A stretch of DNA of 41,468 bases from Rhizobiales bacterium CCH10-E5. Its GTDB lineage: Bacteria > Pseudomonadota > Alphaproteobacteria > Rhizobiales > Beijerinckiaceae. The stretch's first letter is position 1, and each line of letters opens with the position of its first letter. The notes beneath the pieces are model-generated. The model was not told where the DNA came from. It saw only the letters and a list, made by a program, of their open reading frames with translations, and ran no database searches. Below, one piece after another: positions 8,611 through 17,889 of the stretch. Where the stretch lies: positions 1 through 41,468 of the forward strand of contig LSIG01000038.1 of NCBI GenBank assembly GCA_001556125.1. Reading direction: 5' to 3'. Made by a program: the position numbers and the translations under genes.

Positions 8611-10014
8611 TCAGAAGTCGCGCTGGATGCGCAGACGGCCGGCGAAAGCGTCGTCGCTCTTCACGAGGCGACCACCCGCGGCCAGAGCCGGGCGAGCACC
8701 AGCATTGTTGGCCGCAAGAACTGCCTGCTTCAATTCAGTGCGAGTGTAGAGAACCTCAACACCGATATCGAGGCCAGAAACCGGCGACCAAATCAGGTTA
8801 CCTGCAACAATCAGCTCTTTCGGGTCGAGCGAACGGGAAGTGACCCCAGGAATTGCCTGTGCCGCAAGCGTGTAGCCCAGCTTCAACTCGCTATACGATC
8901 CATACAACTCGCTGCGAAGCTGAGGCGTCCAAAAGTGACGCAAACCGGCAACCAGCGACCATCCGGTAGCGGAGTCCGTGTTGCCAAAAGCATTGACGCT
9001 GTAGTCGCCAATCGACAGCTGGTTAGCGGCTGTGGCCGACAGCTGGCGACCGGACCCAAACTGGCCGCCCCAGCCGAGGTAGCCAAGAGCGCCATCGGCA
9101 TAAGCGGCCTGAAGGAACAGGACATCGCCGGCAGCAAGCATCGGGAGGTTGATCTTCACACCACCCTGGACCGCGAAACCAAGCTCGTCCTTGGAAGTGT
9201 TCAGGCCAAGCGGGAAGGTGGCGTTCGGCGCGAGCACGACGTTGATATTACGCTGAGTGATTGCGCCCGAAAGCTGAGCCGAGCCCCAACCCTGATCGAC
9301 ACGAAGCGAAGCAACAACGTCGGGGAAATCCTGGCCGAGATAGCCAGACGCCGCAGCCGGGCTGATGATGATGTTTTCGCGCGCCTGCGTACCAGAGTTA
9401 CGATCCTCGAGCGAGATCGTCGCGGAGAAGCCCGAACCGAAGGTGGCGGTGTAGGCCAACAGGTTCAGACGGGAGTCCGCCGTACGCAGCGTCGAAAAGC
9501 CGAAGTCGTTCGCATAGAAGTCAAAGAACGACTGAGCCTTACCAGCGGTGATCGGCCCGAACTGCACAAATGCGAGATCAAGCAACGATCCGGTATCTGC
9601 AGCACCGCGAGCAAAACGAGCCTGACCAGGAGCAATAATCCCCTGGTTACCGTTGATCGTGCCGGAGTAGAAGCCCGTGCTGTTCGTCAGCTCATAACGG
9701 AAGAACGTCCGCAGCGTGCCATAGGCAGTCGCGGTGCGGGCGTCGACGTTGAGACGGCCACGGGCGCGGGTACCGTAAGCGTCCTGACCTTCACCGTAAC
9801 GCGTACCGACCGCATACTCTGCGCGGACACGGCCGCCAACGCGGAGGCAGGTCTCGGTGCCGGGGATGTAGAAGAAGCCTGCGCCGTAGGCGGAGCAGAC
9901 GCGAACGTATTCGACCGGAGCAGCCTTCCGCTAGGGAAGGTCGGCGGCCTGAGCCCCGGCGACCGCGGCGAAGCCGGCGGCGGAACCGAGGAGGAGGCTC
10001 TTAACGAGCTTCAT
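8611..10014 (-). pseudogene. Porin gene interrupted by an amber codon at codon 28
   Basis: The full frame is 468 codons. It begins with a signal peptide (MKLVKSLLLGSAAGF to GAQA), then ADLP, an in-frame TAG at 9931-9933, then RKAAPVEYVRVCSAYGAGFF and YIPGTETCLRVGGRVRAEY. These are clear signatures of the alphaproteobacterial porin family. The barrel continues without further damage to the usual C-terminal Phe (RIQRDF, TGA at 8611-8613). Related porins, as I recall them, have Ser at this position, so a single TCG to TAG change explains the stop. GGAGG lies six bases before the ATG, and a strong terminator follows. Sampled stretches are about 50-60% GC, below the neighbours. The next in-frame ATG (9585) would lack the signal and first strands. 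It could be a real nonsense allele or a sequencing error. Confidence 0.85.
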
Positions 10015-10511
10015 TGGTAACCTCCAAAAGAGTTTCGAGACCCTCGGGCTTCCGCCAGTTCTGTTGGTGACCAGCCCCAGGAGACCCAATCACCGAACCA
10101 GCTTGTTCCCGGTCTTTCGCCCGCGTCCCTGACCATTCAGAGGCGAAGACGAAAAACAGCGACCGGGAACGTCCCGACGCAGGACAACCATACGAATGCC
10201 CGGATGCCGATCAACCGCGATCACGCCGCCGAGAGCCGCAGGGGGGTGCTTTGGAATGCGGTGTTGCAGGCAGGCCACGCTTTGACGGGCGAAATTTACC
10301 AACCGTTAACCGCGCCCGACCGGCAAGCCCCGTTTCGAGGCGTTCCAGGGTGGAATCGGCGTGAGCCCTGCCGCCCGTCGCCGCGCGGCCCGATTCCCCC
10401 ATTCCCCCTCAGATGATCGGGCCGCTCCGCCAGTCCATGTCGCTGAGATCGGCGGCTGGCGGGCAGGCGGGCCCGCTCAACGGGGGTCGCCGCGCCGCAA
10501 GCGCGGACGAA
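10015..10511. other. Gene-free stretch upstream of the porin, including a long leader
   Basis: About 500 bases separate the porin start from the tamB stop. The part next to the porin holds its ribosome site (GGAGG at 10021-10025 on the minus strand). The rest may be a long 5' leader and promoter. It has AT-richer patches near 10290-10320, around GAAATTTACCAACCGTTAACC. I could not pick a convincing -35/-10 pair. Short open frames here look like chance and are not called. Confidence 0.5.
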
Positions 10512-13500
10512 TCAGTACTCCCACTCGGCGCCGACGCCGACCGCCGCCCCGCCCTCGGCATTGGTCTCGGCCTGAAGCTTGAGTCGGCGCGTCAGATCGA
10601 TGTTGACCGAGACACCACTGTCCTCCGGCCGCGCGCCCGCCTTCACACCCACGGAGACGTTGTCGCTGATGTAGCGCGAGACGCCGACGGTCGGGCCGCC
10701 GGCGCCGACCTGGATGTCGAGATTGTCGACACCGAGGGATTTGCGCAGCCGCTCGAAAGAATCATCGCCGCCGCCCCCGGCGAACTGTGCGGCCGTCTGC
10801 GCCAGCTGCAGTGCCTGGAAGGGCGAGAGCGAACCCGACGCCCGCGCGAAGAGCAGGCGCGACAGCACCTCGTCCTGCGGGAGATCCGGATTGGAGGTGA
10901 AGGCGAAGGACGGCGCATCGGCCGGGCCGGTGACAATGACGCGGGCGGTGACGTCCCCGGCACGGGTCTCGGCTACGAAGTCGAGTTCCGGCAGCGTTCC
11001 ACCCGCGAAGGTCAGCCTGCCTCGGCTGAAATCGAGACGCTGGCTCAGCACGGTGAGGCGCCCGCGGCGCAATTCGAAGCCGCCGTCGAGCTGCGGGGCC
11101 GCCAAGCTGCCGCCGACCCTGAGCTGCCCGCCAAGTTCAGCATCGATGCCACGGCCCCGGACAAAAACACGGCTCGGCGCCGAAACCGTGAGCGCGAGCG
11201 CGGCGTCGAAGGCCGGCGCCGGACGGGCACCCCGCCTGGCTGGGCGGGCGTTGCGCTTCTCCGCGGCGAGGCGAGCGGCCGCCGTGCCGGTCGGGCGGAT
11301 ATGCTTGATGCCGTCGACGGGACGCAGGGTCGCCGGCAGCCGGTCGGGCACCTTAACATCGAGCGAGAGCACGTCGACGCGCCCGCCGATCCGCGGCCGC
11401 TGGGCGAGCGGGCCCGCGATGTCGAGGCCGAGGTTGGCGACGGCGGTGACGATATCGCTGGAGACGAGCTGGGCGCGATTGCCCTGGATCCGGATGGAGC
11501 CCGGAAAGCCCGCAGCGGGATCAAGCTCGACGCGCCCCGTGGCCGAGAGCGTGCCGCCATTGGGCGTGCTGGCGCTGGCGCGTTCGATCGTCAGGTTTTC
11601 GCCATTGGCGGCGACCCGCGCCTCGATCGCGGTCAACCGGACGCCCTGCAGCACATCCGTGAAGCTGCCGCCGCTCAGCGTGGCCGACCCGCCCAGCCGC
11701 GGAGCGGCGAGCGAGCCCGCCACCCGAAGATCAAGCGCCACACTGCCCGTGACCCGCTGCCCCTGCGCGCCGATGAGCGGGTTGGCGAGCGCGGCATCGA
11801 CCCGGCCCTGCGCCACGAGGTCGAGCACGCCGGCTGCGTTCAGCGGCGCTGTGCCGCGCAGCGTCAGGGTTGCGCCCCGGCCGGCATTGACCGTCGCATC
11901 GACGCTCGCGACTTCGCCCTTCAGCGCCCCATTCGCCGCGATCTCGACCGGCGGCAGGCCGGCGCGGCGCGTCTCGGGCGTGACCAGACGTGAAATCCTG
12001 ACACTCCACGGCCCCGTCGGCGCAGCGGCCGTGCCGCCGATCTTCGCCTGCGCCTCCAGCATCCCCGCGAGGTCGAGACCCGGCGCGATGATGCGGGCGG
12101 CCGAGAGCGGGACGTTGCGGGCGGCGATGTCGAGATCGAGCGTCTCCCCTGCGCGGCCGGCCAGCGTCAGGCGCCCGTTCTCGATCGCCAGCGCGAAGCC
12201 TGCGATCTCGACGCCCCCGGCCGGGAAACGGAAGCTGGCAGGGTTGGCGAGTGCGATGCGCCGGCCGTCGCGGCGCGCCTCGAAGCTCGCCAGTTCGAGG
12301 CTGAGCGGTTCGCCGGGGACGAGACGGCCGGCGCCGTTGAGGGCAAAGCCGCGCGCGGCGGCGCTCAGGGTGAAGGCGCTGGCCTCGGGCGCGCCCTTCG
12401 ACCCGAAGCGGATGGCGCTGATGGCCTCTCCGGCCAGGACGGCGCGGTCGATGGCGAGCGCAGCATCGAGCTGCGGGCGGCCATAGACGTCCCGCGCGGC
12501 CGCCGTGGCGTCGAGCCGGTCGATCGCCAGCGAGGGACCGGCGAGCTTCGTGCCCCTGGCGGTGAGATCAAGATTCTGGCGCCCCTCGACCACGGCGAGG
12601 CGGAGATCGGCATCGAGCTGGCCGCCGAGCTTGGTCAAGGCGAGCGCCGAAAGATCGTCGAGATTTCGGGCGGCGAGCGTGATGCGCCCTTCGGCGCGGC
12701 TGGCGGGATCGAGCGTCAGGCCACCGTTCAGCTGGACGGAGCCGATGGCGATGTCGAGCGCCGAGAGGTTCAAGCCGTCTCCCGGCAGACGCGCGAGCGC
12801 GACGGTGCCCGTGGCGGGCCGAGAATCGATCTCGCCGTTCAGGGTCAGGCGGCTGTCGAGCGCGCCCTGCAGGTCGCGGATCACGGCATCCAGGGTCAGG
12901 CGCGGGATCGGGCGGGCGAGTGCCGTCGCGTCAGCGATGGCGAGCCGGGCCGTGGCGTCGAGCCTGTCGCGCGGGCCGCTGATCTGCGCCGTGAGGTCGC
13001 CGCGGCCCGAAAGCCGCGGATCGGCGCGCTTCAGATCGGGCAGCGCCAGGGCGAGGCGCAGATCGGAGGCCTGGCGTCCGATGCCACCATCAGCCGTGAT
13101 GGTCGCGTGCTCGCCGGCAAGCCGAAGGCCGCTGACCGTGATGTCCTCCGCCAAGGACCTGACCCGGCCGTCGAGGGTCAGGCGGCCCGCCAGCAGGCGG
13201 TCGAGGCGGGCATCGCCGGTGGCGAGGCGGTCCCCTCGCCCGCTCAGCGTCGCGGCGTAGTCGTTGCGGCGCGGCGTGGCGTCGATCTCGGCCGCGATCT
13301 CGGCACGGCCGCCGAGCGGGCGCCCGGCCAGGCCGCTCAGGCGGGCGAGATCCGGCAGCACCGCCTGGAGGCGCCCCTGCGTGCGGGCATTGCCGGCCTT
13401 GCCCTTGTAGTCGAGTTCGACACCCGACAGGGCCAGCCGCAGCGTCTCGAAATCGGCGGTGCCGTCATCCTGCGCCGTGCCGCGCAGGGTGAAGGTAACG

Positions 13501-14846
13501 CGTTCTCCCACTGCCCGCGCGAGCGCCCGGTCGGTCAGGCTGATTCCCGCGGCCTCGCCGTCCGCCGTCAGCGCGATGCGCGTGCCGGGCTGGCCGATCT
13601 GGCCGGTGGGCGTGGCGTTGAAGGTCAGGCCGAGCCGCTCGAAACCGCCGGCCGGCAGGCGCGCCTCGCGCGCGTCGAGAGTCGCGACGATCGTCGGCCC
13701 CGCGGCCGGGCCGCGAATGGTCGCGTCGAAGGCGAGACGGCCGATCTCGGTGCCGGAGGCGACCGTCTTGCCGCCGGCATTGGGCAGCGCCGCCGCGGTG
13801 ACGCGCAGATCGAGCGTGGCGTCGGCCGTCGTGCGCCCGCCCACATCGAGCCGCGCCAGCGCCGAGACCAGAGCGAGACTGCGGATGTAGACGCCGCCGC
13901 CATCCGGGAAGCCGACAGCGCCGTCGAGCCGTGTCGAACCGGCGAAGACCGGCGCGACGGGGGCCGGCATCAGCCCCTCGATGCGCGAATCGAGCGCCAG
14001 GGTGAGCAGTCGCTCGGTACCGCGTCGGTCGAGCCGGGCATCGCCGCGTGCGCCGATGGTCGGTCCGGCATTGAAGATCAGGGTCGAGCCGAAGGAATCG
14101 AGCGGCCCGTCGCCGCCGAGATCGAGCGTCACCGGCGGCTCGCCGGGCAGGCCGGCGATCTTCGAGATCAGCCCGCCCGCCGGCTCGTCGAGCTTGACGT
14201 CGAGCTGGAGCCGCGTCGTGTCGGGCACGAAGGAGAGGTTGACGTCGAAACGGCCCTGCGCGTCGAGACGGCGCGCCGCGAGCCGCAGGTCCAGCCCCTC
14301 GCTCGGCGGCCCGAGACTCGCCGAACCGGTGGCCCCGAGCCGCGCGGCGACGCCCAGCACCGGCTCGCCCAGGGCAAGTTCGTTCAGCTGGAAGGCGCGG
14401 ACGATCACCTTCAGCGGCAGTTCGGGCAGGATCGGCCCATCGGCCGGCGGGGCGGCGCCCGGAGGTGGCGGCGCCTGCCTGCGCAGAAGCTCGAGCTTGC
14501 CGATCTCGAGCCGGTCGATGTCGAGGCGGCGCAGCAGCAGGGCGCTGCGCGTCCAGATGAGCCGGGCCCGGTCGAGGCGCAGCCAGGGGCCGTCGCGGTC
14601 CGACAGGACGATGTCGCGGATTTCGACATCGGAGGAGAGCGCGCCATTGACCGCGCCGATCGAGACCTGGCTGGTGTCGCTGGAGAGCGCCTTCGAGATC
14701 AGATCCGCAACCACGCCGCGATCGGTCTGGGCGTTCTGGGCAATGCCGCCGAAGGGCACGAAGGCGACGAGAGCTGCCAACAACAGCAGCGCTGGCAGGG
14801 CGAGACGCAGCGCGAGGGGCCGCAGCGATGTGAGATTTGTCCGCAT
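10512..14846 (-). CDS. tamB: Translocation and assembly module subunit TamB
   Basis: TamB is a very long periplasm-spanning protein, anchored in the inner membrane, that works with TamA in outer membrane protein insertion or lipid transfer. The 1444-residue product starts with a single membrane anchor (LALRLALPALLLLAALVAFVPF). Long runs of beta-rich repeats with the rhythm LDLRVAG, LSGRGDL and LRGTAPLNA follow. It ends in the conserved DUF490 domain (about 1100-1444), including LPQDEVLSRLLFARASGSLS, GVDNLDIQVG and VGVKAGARPEDSGVSV. The length is typical. Its ATG shares one base with the TGA of tamA (TGATG), so the two genes are translationally coupled. Confidence 0.94.
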   Translation of the reverse strand: MRTNLTSLRPLALRLALPALLLLAALVAFVPFGGIAQNAQTDRGVVADLISKALSSDTSQVSIGAVNGALSSDVEIRDIVLSDRDGPWLRLDRARLIWTRSALLLRRLDIDRLEIGKLELLRRQAPPPPGAAPPADGPILPELPLKVIVRAFQLNELALGEPVLGVAARLGATGSASLGPPSEGLDLRLAARRLDAQGRFDVNLSFVPDTTRLQLDVKLDEPAGGLISKIAGLPGEPPVTLDLGGDGPLDSFGSTLIFNAGPTIGARGDARLDRRGTERLLTLALDSRIEGLMPAPVAPVFAGSTRLDGAVGFPDGGGVYIRSLALVSALARLDVGGRTTADATLDLRVTAAALPNAGGKTVASGTEIGRLAFDATIRGPAAGPTIVATLDAREARLPAGGFERLGLTFNATPTGQIGQPGTRIALTADGEAAGISLTDRALARAVGERVTFTLRGTAQDDGTADFETLRLALSGVELDYKGKAGNARTQGRLQAVLPDLARLSGLAGRPLGGRAEIAAEIDATPRRNDYAATLSGRGDRLATGDARLDRLLAGRLTLDGRVRSLAEDITVSGLRLAGEHATITADGGIGRQASDLRLALALPDLKRADPRLSGRGDLTAQISGPRDRLDATARLAIADATALARPIPRLTLDAVIRDLQGALDSRLTLNGEIDSRPATGTVALARLPGDGLNLSALDIAIGSVQLNGGLTLDPASRAEGRITLAARNLDDLSALALTKLGGQLDADLRLAVVEGRQNLDLTARGTKLAGPSLAIDRLDATAAARDVYGRPQLDAALAIDRAVLAGEAISAIRFGSKGAPEASAFTLSAAARGFALNGAGRLVPGEPLSLELASFEARRDGRRIALANPASFRFPAGGVEIAGFALAIENGRLTLAGRAGETLDLDIAARNVPLSAARIIAPGLDLAGMLEAQAKIGGTAAAPTGPWSVRISRLVTPETRRAGLPPVEIAANGALKGEVASVDATVNAGRGATLTLRGTAPLNAAGVLDLVAQGRVDAALANPLIGAQGQRVTGSVALDLRVAGSLAAPRLGGSATLSGGSFTDVLQGVRLTAIEARVAANGENLTIERASASTPNGGTLSATGRVELDPAAGFPGSIRIQGNRAQLVSSDIVTAVANLGLDIAGPLAQRPRIGGRVDVLSLDVKVPDRLPATLRPVDGIKHIRPTGTAAARLAAEKRNARPARRGARPAPAFDAALALTVSAPSRVFVRGRGIDAELGGQLRVGGSLAAPQLDGGFELRRGRLTVLSQRLDFSRGRLTFAGGTLPELDFVAETRAGDVTARVIVTGPADAPSFAFTSNPDLPQDEVLSRLLFARASGSLSPFQALQLAQTAAQFAGGGGDDSFERLRKSLGVDNLDIQVGAGGPTVGVSRYISDNVSVGVKAGARPEDSGVSVNIDLTRRLKLQAETNAEGGAAVGVGAEWEY

Positions 14847-16858
14847 CAGAAGGCCTGCCCGATGCTGACATAGAGCGCGACGGGTTTATCGCCCTTGCGC
14901 GGGTTGAGCGGCGCGGCGACGTCGACGCGGATCGGTCCGATGGCGGTGTAGTAGCGCAGGCCGAGACCGGCGGCCATCTGCAGGCGCTGCTTGAAGTCCG
15001 GCACGCTGCCCTCGAAGGCGGTGCCCGCATCGAAGAAGGGCACGACGCCGATGGTGTCGGTGACCTTGATGCGCGCCTCGAGCGAAGCCTCGAACAGGCT
15101 GCGCCCACCCGTCAGGCGGTTGAGCGGGCCGAGTGGCGAGAGCGTGCGATAGGCATAGCCGCGCACCGAACCGCCGCCGCCGGCATAGAAGCGCCGGGTC
15201 GCAGGCACCTCGTCGAGATCGGCGCCAGCGATCGAGCCCAGCCCGACGCGGCCGGCCAGCACATAGCGCGCATCCTCGTCGAGCGCGTAGAAGGCCGCGA
15301 GCGACGCCTTGCTCTGGACGATCCCGACGGTCGAGCCGAGGAAGGTCGGATAGGGCGCGACGGAGGCGGTGGCGCGGATGCCGCGCGTCGCGTCGAGCAG
15401 GCTGTCGGCCGAATCGTATTTCACCGAGAGCGGGATGCCGACGAGGGTATAGTCGACCTGGCCGAGCACGTCCGAGGTCTGGCCTCGTTCGACCTCGAGC
15501 CCCGCCGAAATCGAGAAGGTGTCGCTGAAGCGACGCTGGATCGCGGTGGTGACGTTGCCGTAGCGGGCGGTGTAGCCGCCGAAGCGGTTGGTGCCGACGC
15601 GCTGGCGCGTCGCGACGCCGTCGAGCAGCCAGTCATAGCGGCTGCCCCACAGCGCGGGTTTCAGGAAGCTGAAGGCAAAGCGGCCACCGAGATCGGAGCG
15701 CTCGAAATCCTCGAATTTGGTGATCTTGGTGCCGTCGATGCGGGGGGCGAAGAAGACATCACCCTCGAGCCGCAGGCGCTCGGCCCCGCCGAAGAGGTTG
15801 CGGTGCTCCCAATAGGTCTTCACCGCCGGGCCATCGATGGTCGAATAGCGCGCCGAGAAGCCGAGCAGGCGCTTGGGCCGCTCCGTGACCTCGACGAAGA
15901 TCGGCAGGTTGCCGGCCCCGTCCAGCCGCTCGCTCTCGCGGATCCGTACCGAGCCCACGGCGGGGATGGTGCCGATCGATTTGCGCGTGTCGGTGAGGGC
16001 CTTGGGCGAATAGGGATCGCCCGGCTCCAGATAGATGAAGGAGCGGATGACCTCGGGCGGGATGTCGCCGGCCTCCTGGACCGAGACCGTGCCGAAACCG
16101 GCGACCGGCCCCGGCTCCACGACATAGGTGACGTCCATCGTGCGGGCGGGATGGTCCACCACCGGCTGCAGATCGACGACCTTGGCGAGCGGGCGCGACT
16201 GCGCGCGCAGATGATCGACCAATGCCGCCCGCGCCGCCCGCAGCGAAGCCGAGGTGGCGGGGTCGCCCGGCTTCAGCCGGCTGACCTTGAGCGGATCGTC
16301 GATGGCGGGTGCGCCCGCTGCGCCCCGTTCGGCGACGTCGACCTTGCGCAGCGCGAAGACCGGCCCAGGGCGGATGGTCGCCGTGATCGGCACAGCGTCG
16401 CGGTTGCGGTGCGATTCGAGGGCGCGGATCAGCCTTGCATCAGGTTCCGCCCCGACCCGCAGCGCCACGCCATCGACGACCAGCGCGACCTCGGCATTGA
16501 AATAGCCCTGCGACCAGAGCGCATCGACCAGTGGATTGAGATCGGCCGCCATCCGCCGGGCGAGCGTCTCGCCGTCGGGCGGCGCGTCCTGGCGCAGACG
16601 GTAAAGCAGCGAGGCGTCCTGCAGCGTCCGCGTCAGAGCCTTGGCGTCATCGGCGCCGCCGAGATCGAATTCCAGCCGGTAGGGAAGCGTCGCCTGGCTG
16701 ACCGCCGGCGGCTCCTCCTTCTTCGTGAACAGCCCGAACAGGTCCAGCGACGACAGGTCGAAAGCCTGCACCGGAACCGGCCGCAGCGCGACCATCAGGG
16801 CGAGCGCACAGCTTCCGCTCAGCGCAAGCGCGCTGCCCGCTCTCCGCCAGGACCGCAT
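14846..16858 (-). CDS. tamA: Outer membrane autotransporter assembly factor TamA (Omp85 family)
   Basis: TamA is an Omp85-type outer membrane barrel with periplasmic POTRA domains. The 670-residue product has a signal peptide (GSALALSGSCALALMVA), POTRA-like repeats up to about residue 330 (FALRKVDVAERG, GDPATSASLRAAR, VEPGPVAGFGTVSV, YLEPGDPYSPKAL), and a barrel. The barrel shows the Omp85 motif GGGGSVRGYAYRTLSPLG, the strand FFDAGTAF, and a terminal Phe. ATG 16858 is chosen because GGAGG lies four bases upstream; a TTG at 16873 would place that site inside the gene. It leads the tamA-tamB operon. Confidence 0.93.
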   Translation of the reverse strand: MRSWRRAGSALALSGSCALALMVALRPVPVQAFDLSSLDLFGLFTKKEEPPAVSQATLPYRLEFDLGGADDAKALTRTLQDASLLYRLRQDAPPDGETLARRMAADLNPLVDALWSQGYFNAEVALVVDGVALRVGAEPDARLIRALESHRNRDAVPITATIRPGPVFALRKVDVAERGAAGAPAIDDPLKVSRLKPGDPATSASLRAARAALVDHLRAQSRPLAKVVDLQPVVDHPARTMDVTYVVEPGPVAGFGTVSVQEAGDIPPEVIRSFIYLEPGDPYSPKALTDTRKSIGTIPAVGSVRIRESERLDGAGNLPIFVEVTERPKRLLGFSARYSTIDGPAVKTYWEHRNLFGGAERLRLEGDVFFAPRIDGTKITKFEDFERSDLGGRFAFSFLKPALWGSRYDWLLDGVATRQRVGTNRFGGYTARYGNVTTAIQRRFSDTFSISAGLEVERGQTSDVLGQVDYTLVGIPLSVKYDSADSLLDATRGIRATASVAPYPTFLGSTVGIVQSKASLAAFYALDEDARYVLAGRVGLGSIAGADLDEVPATRRFYAGGGGSVRGYAYRTLSPLGPLNRLTGGRSLFEASLEARIKVTDTIGVVPFFDAGTAFEGSVPDFKQRLQMAAGLGLRYYTAIGPIRVDVAAPLNPRKGDKPVALYVSIGQAF

Positions 16859-16932
16859 CCAACCTCCAAGCAACTCCCCCCACGACGCAACGGGACCACT
16901 CTAGCGAGGTTCCTGCCGCAACCATACAGAAA

Positions 16933-16964
16933 CAAATCCGGCGCGGGCAAATGCGCCGGATTTG
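16933..16964 (-). terminator. Intrinsic terminator of the hydratase gene
   Basis: A perfect 12-base-pair stem, CAAATCCGGCGC with GCGCCGGATTTG, encloses an eight-base loop. On the minus strand it is followed by TTTCTG. It begins 11 bases after the stop of the hydratase gene and separates it from tamA. Confidence 0.85.
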
Positions 16965-16974
16965 AGCGGTGTGG

Positions 16975-17727
16975 CTAACGAAGCGTTAGCGATACGCCGC
17001 CGAGCGAGGCGAGCTTGGTGACGATCTCGCCCTTGCCGGGCGAAAGCACGCCGCCGCAGAGGCTGCCGGTGGTGACGATCTGGCCGGCGCGCAGCCCGCC
17101 CATCAGCTCATCCTTGCGGTTGGCCCAGGCGAGGAAGGGCGCCACCGGATCGCCATTGGCGTGGACCGCCGGCTGATCGTAGATCGTGACGCCGTTGAGC
17201 GAGATGAAGCAGGTCAGCCCCGCGACCTCGTCCAGGACCTTCATGTCCAGTTCCTGGCCAAGATAGTAGCCGCCATGGCCGAGCGCGTCGGCCAGCCAGA
17301 GGGCGAAGGGCACGCCCTGCCAGTTGGCGAGACGGCTCTCGACGATCTCGATGCCGAGATAGGCCTTGTCGCAATGCGCCAGCAGCTCGGCCCGCGAATA
17401 GGGCTGATTCGGCCGCATCGGCACGTCCTTCGCCAGCCGCAGCGCGATCTCGATCTCGACGCGCAGCTCGGCGCCGATCGCGCCGTCATAGACGTCGCCG
17501 GGGGCGAGCCAGGGGCCCGGCATCAGGCCGGCGACCGGCGTGCCGTCCTCGGCGATGGCGACTTTCCAGCCCGCTTCGGCATGGCCCAGTGTCTTCGCGA
17601 TGTCGGCCTGGATCGCCAGCCCGTCTCGGAATGAGGCGGGGACCGGCTGCGCGGCCATCTCGATCAGGCTCCTGTCGCGGCGGCTCGCGACCAGCGCGGC
17701 GCGCAGGGTCTCGTGGGTGGTCGGCAT
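16975..17727 (-). CDS. 2-keto-4-pentenoate hydratase family protein (MhpD-like)
   Basis: The 250-residue cytoplasmic protein belongs to the fumarylacetoacetate hydrolase superfamily, hydratase branch. These Mg-dependent enzymes add water to 2-oxo-4-enoates made by meta-cleavage of catechols. The supporting signatures are GWKVAIAEDGTPVAGLMP, ELRVEIEIALRL with acidic metal ligands, YLGIEIVESRL, and the C-terminal GQIVTTGSLCGG. Length is normal for the family. It stands alone on the minus strand with its own terminator. It lies beside the LysR-led catabolic cluster on the other strand, which suggests an aromatic acid context. The exact substrate cannot be told. Confidence 0.85.
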   Translation of the reverse strand: MPTTHETLRAALVASRRDRSLIEMAAQPVPASFRDGLAIQADIAKTLGHAEAGWKVAIAEDGTPVAGLMPGPWLAPGDVYDGAIGAELRVEIEIALRLAKDVPMRPNQPYSRAELLAHCDKAYLGIEIVESRLANWQGVPFALWLADALGHGGYYLGQELDMKVLDEVAGLTCFISLNGVTIYDQPAVHANGDPVAPFLAWANRKDELMGGLRAGQIVTTGSLCGGVLSPGKGEIVTKLASLGGVSLTLR

Positions 17728-17822
17728 GGCGTCTCGTCCCTGTCCTCATCGTCCCGGCCTGGCCGGTGTCCGGGGCGCACCCTGCACGAGCCGCGCGCGC
17801 GAGGCCACCCCCGCGGCGGTGG

Positions 17823-17847
17823 GGAACCGTCGTGGTGCAGCCGGGTT
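17823..17847 (+). promoter_or_regulatory. EcfG-like general stress promoter before the DUF4142 gene
   Basis: GGAAC at 17823-17827, a 16-base spacer, then GGTT at 17844-17847 resembles the alphaproteobacterial EcfG promoter GGAAC-N16/17-CGTT with one mismatch. It lies about 43 bases upstream of the DUF4142 start. Genes of that family are often in the general stress regulon, which supports the call. Confidence 0.45.
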
Positions 17848-17889
17848 GACCCCGTATCCACAGACCTTCCGGAAAGGCAGTTCGCCGCG

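Noticed and set aside
9931..9933. Recoding of TAG as an amino acid in the porin
   Set aside because: The other genes here end normally, there is no pyrrolysine or suppressor machinery in view, and this lineage is not known to recode TAG. A nonsense change or base error is simpler.
5995..10020. A plus-strand open frame of about 1340 codons running antisense through both the OmpA-family gene and the porin gene
   Set aside because: The product is low-complexity and rich in Arg, Gly and Gln with no recognisable domain. The minus strand encodes clear proteins. Long antisense frames are expected in high-GC DNA. The lack of stops across the porin part is curious but not evidence of coding.
10090..10302. 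A 70-codon minus-strand open frame in the porin leader
   Set aside because: It has no ribosome site worth noting, no recognisable sequence, and lies where a long untranslated leader is expected.
14837..16978. A 713-codon plus-strand frame opposite tamA
   Set aside because: It is a shadow of the Omp85 gene, whose motifs on the minus strand are unambiguous.
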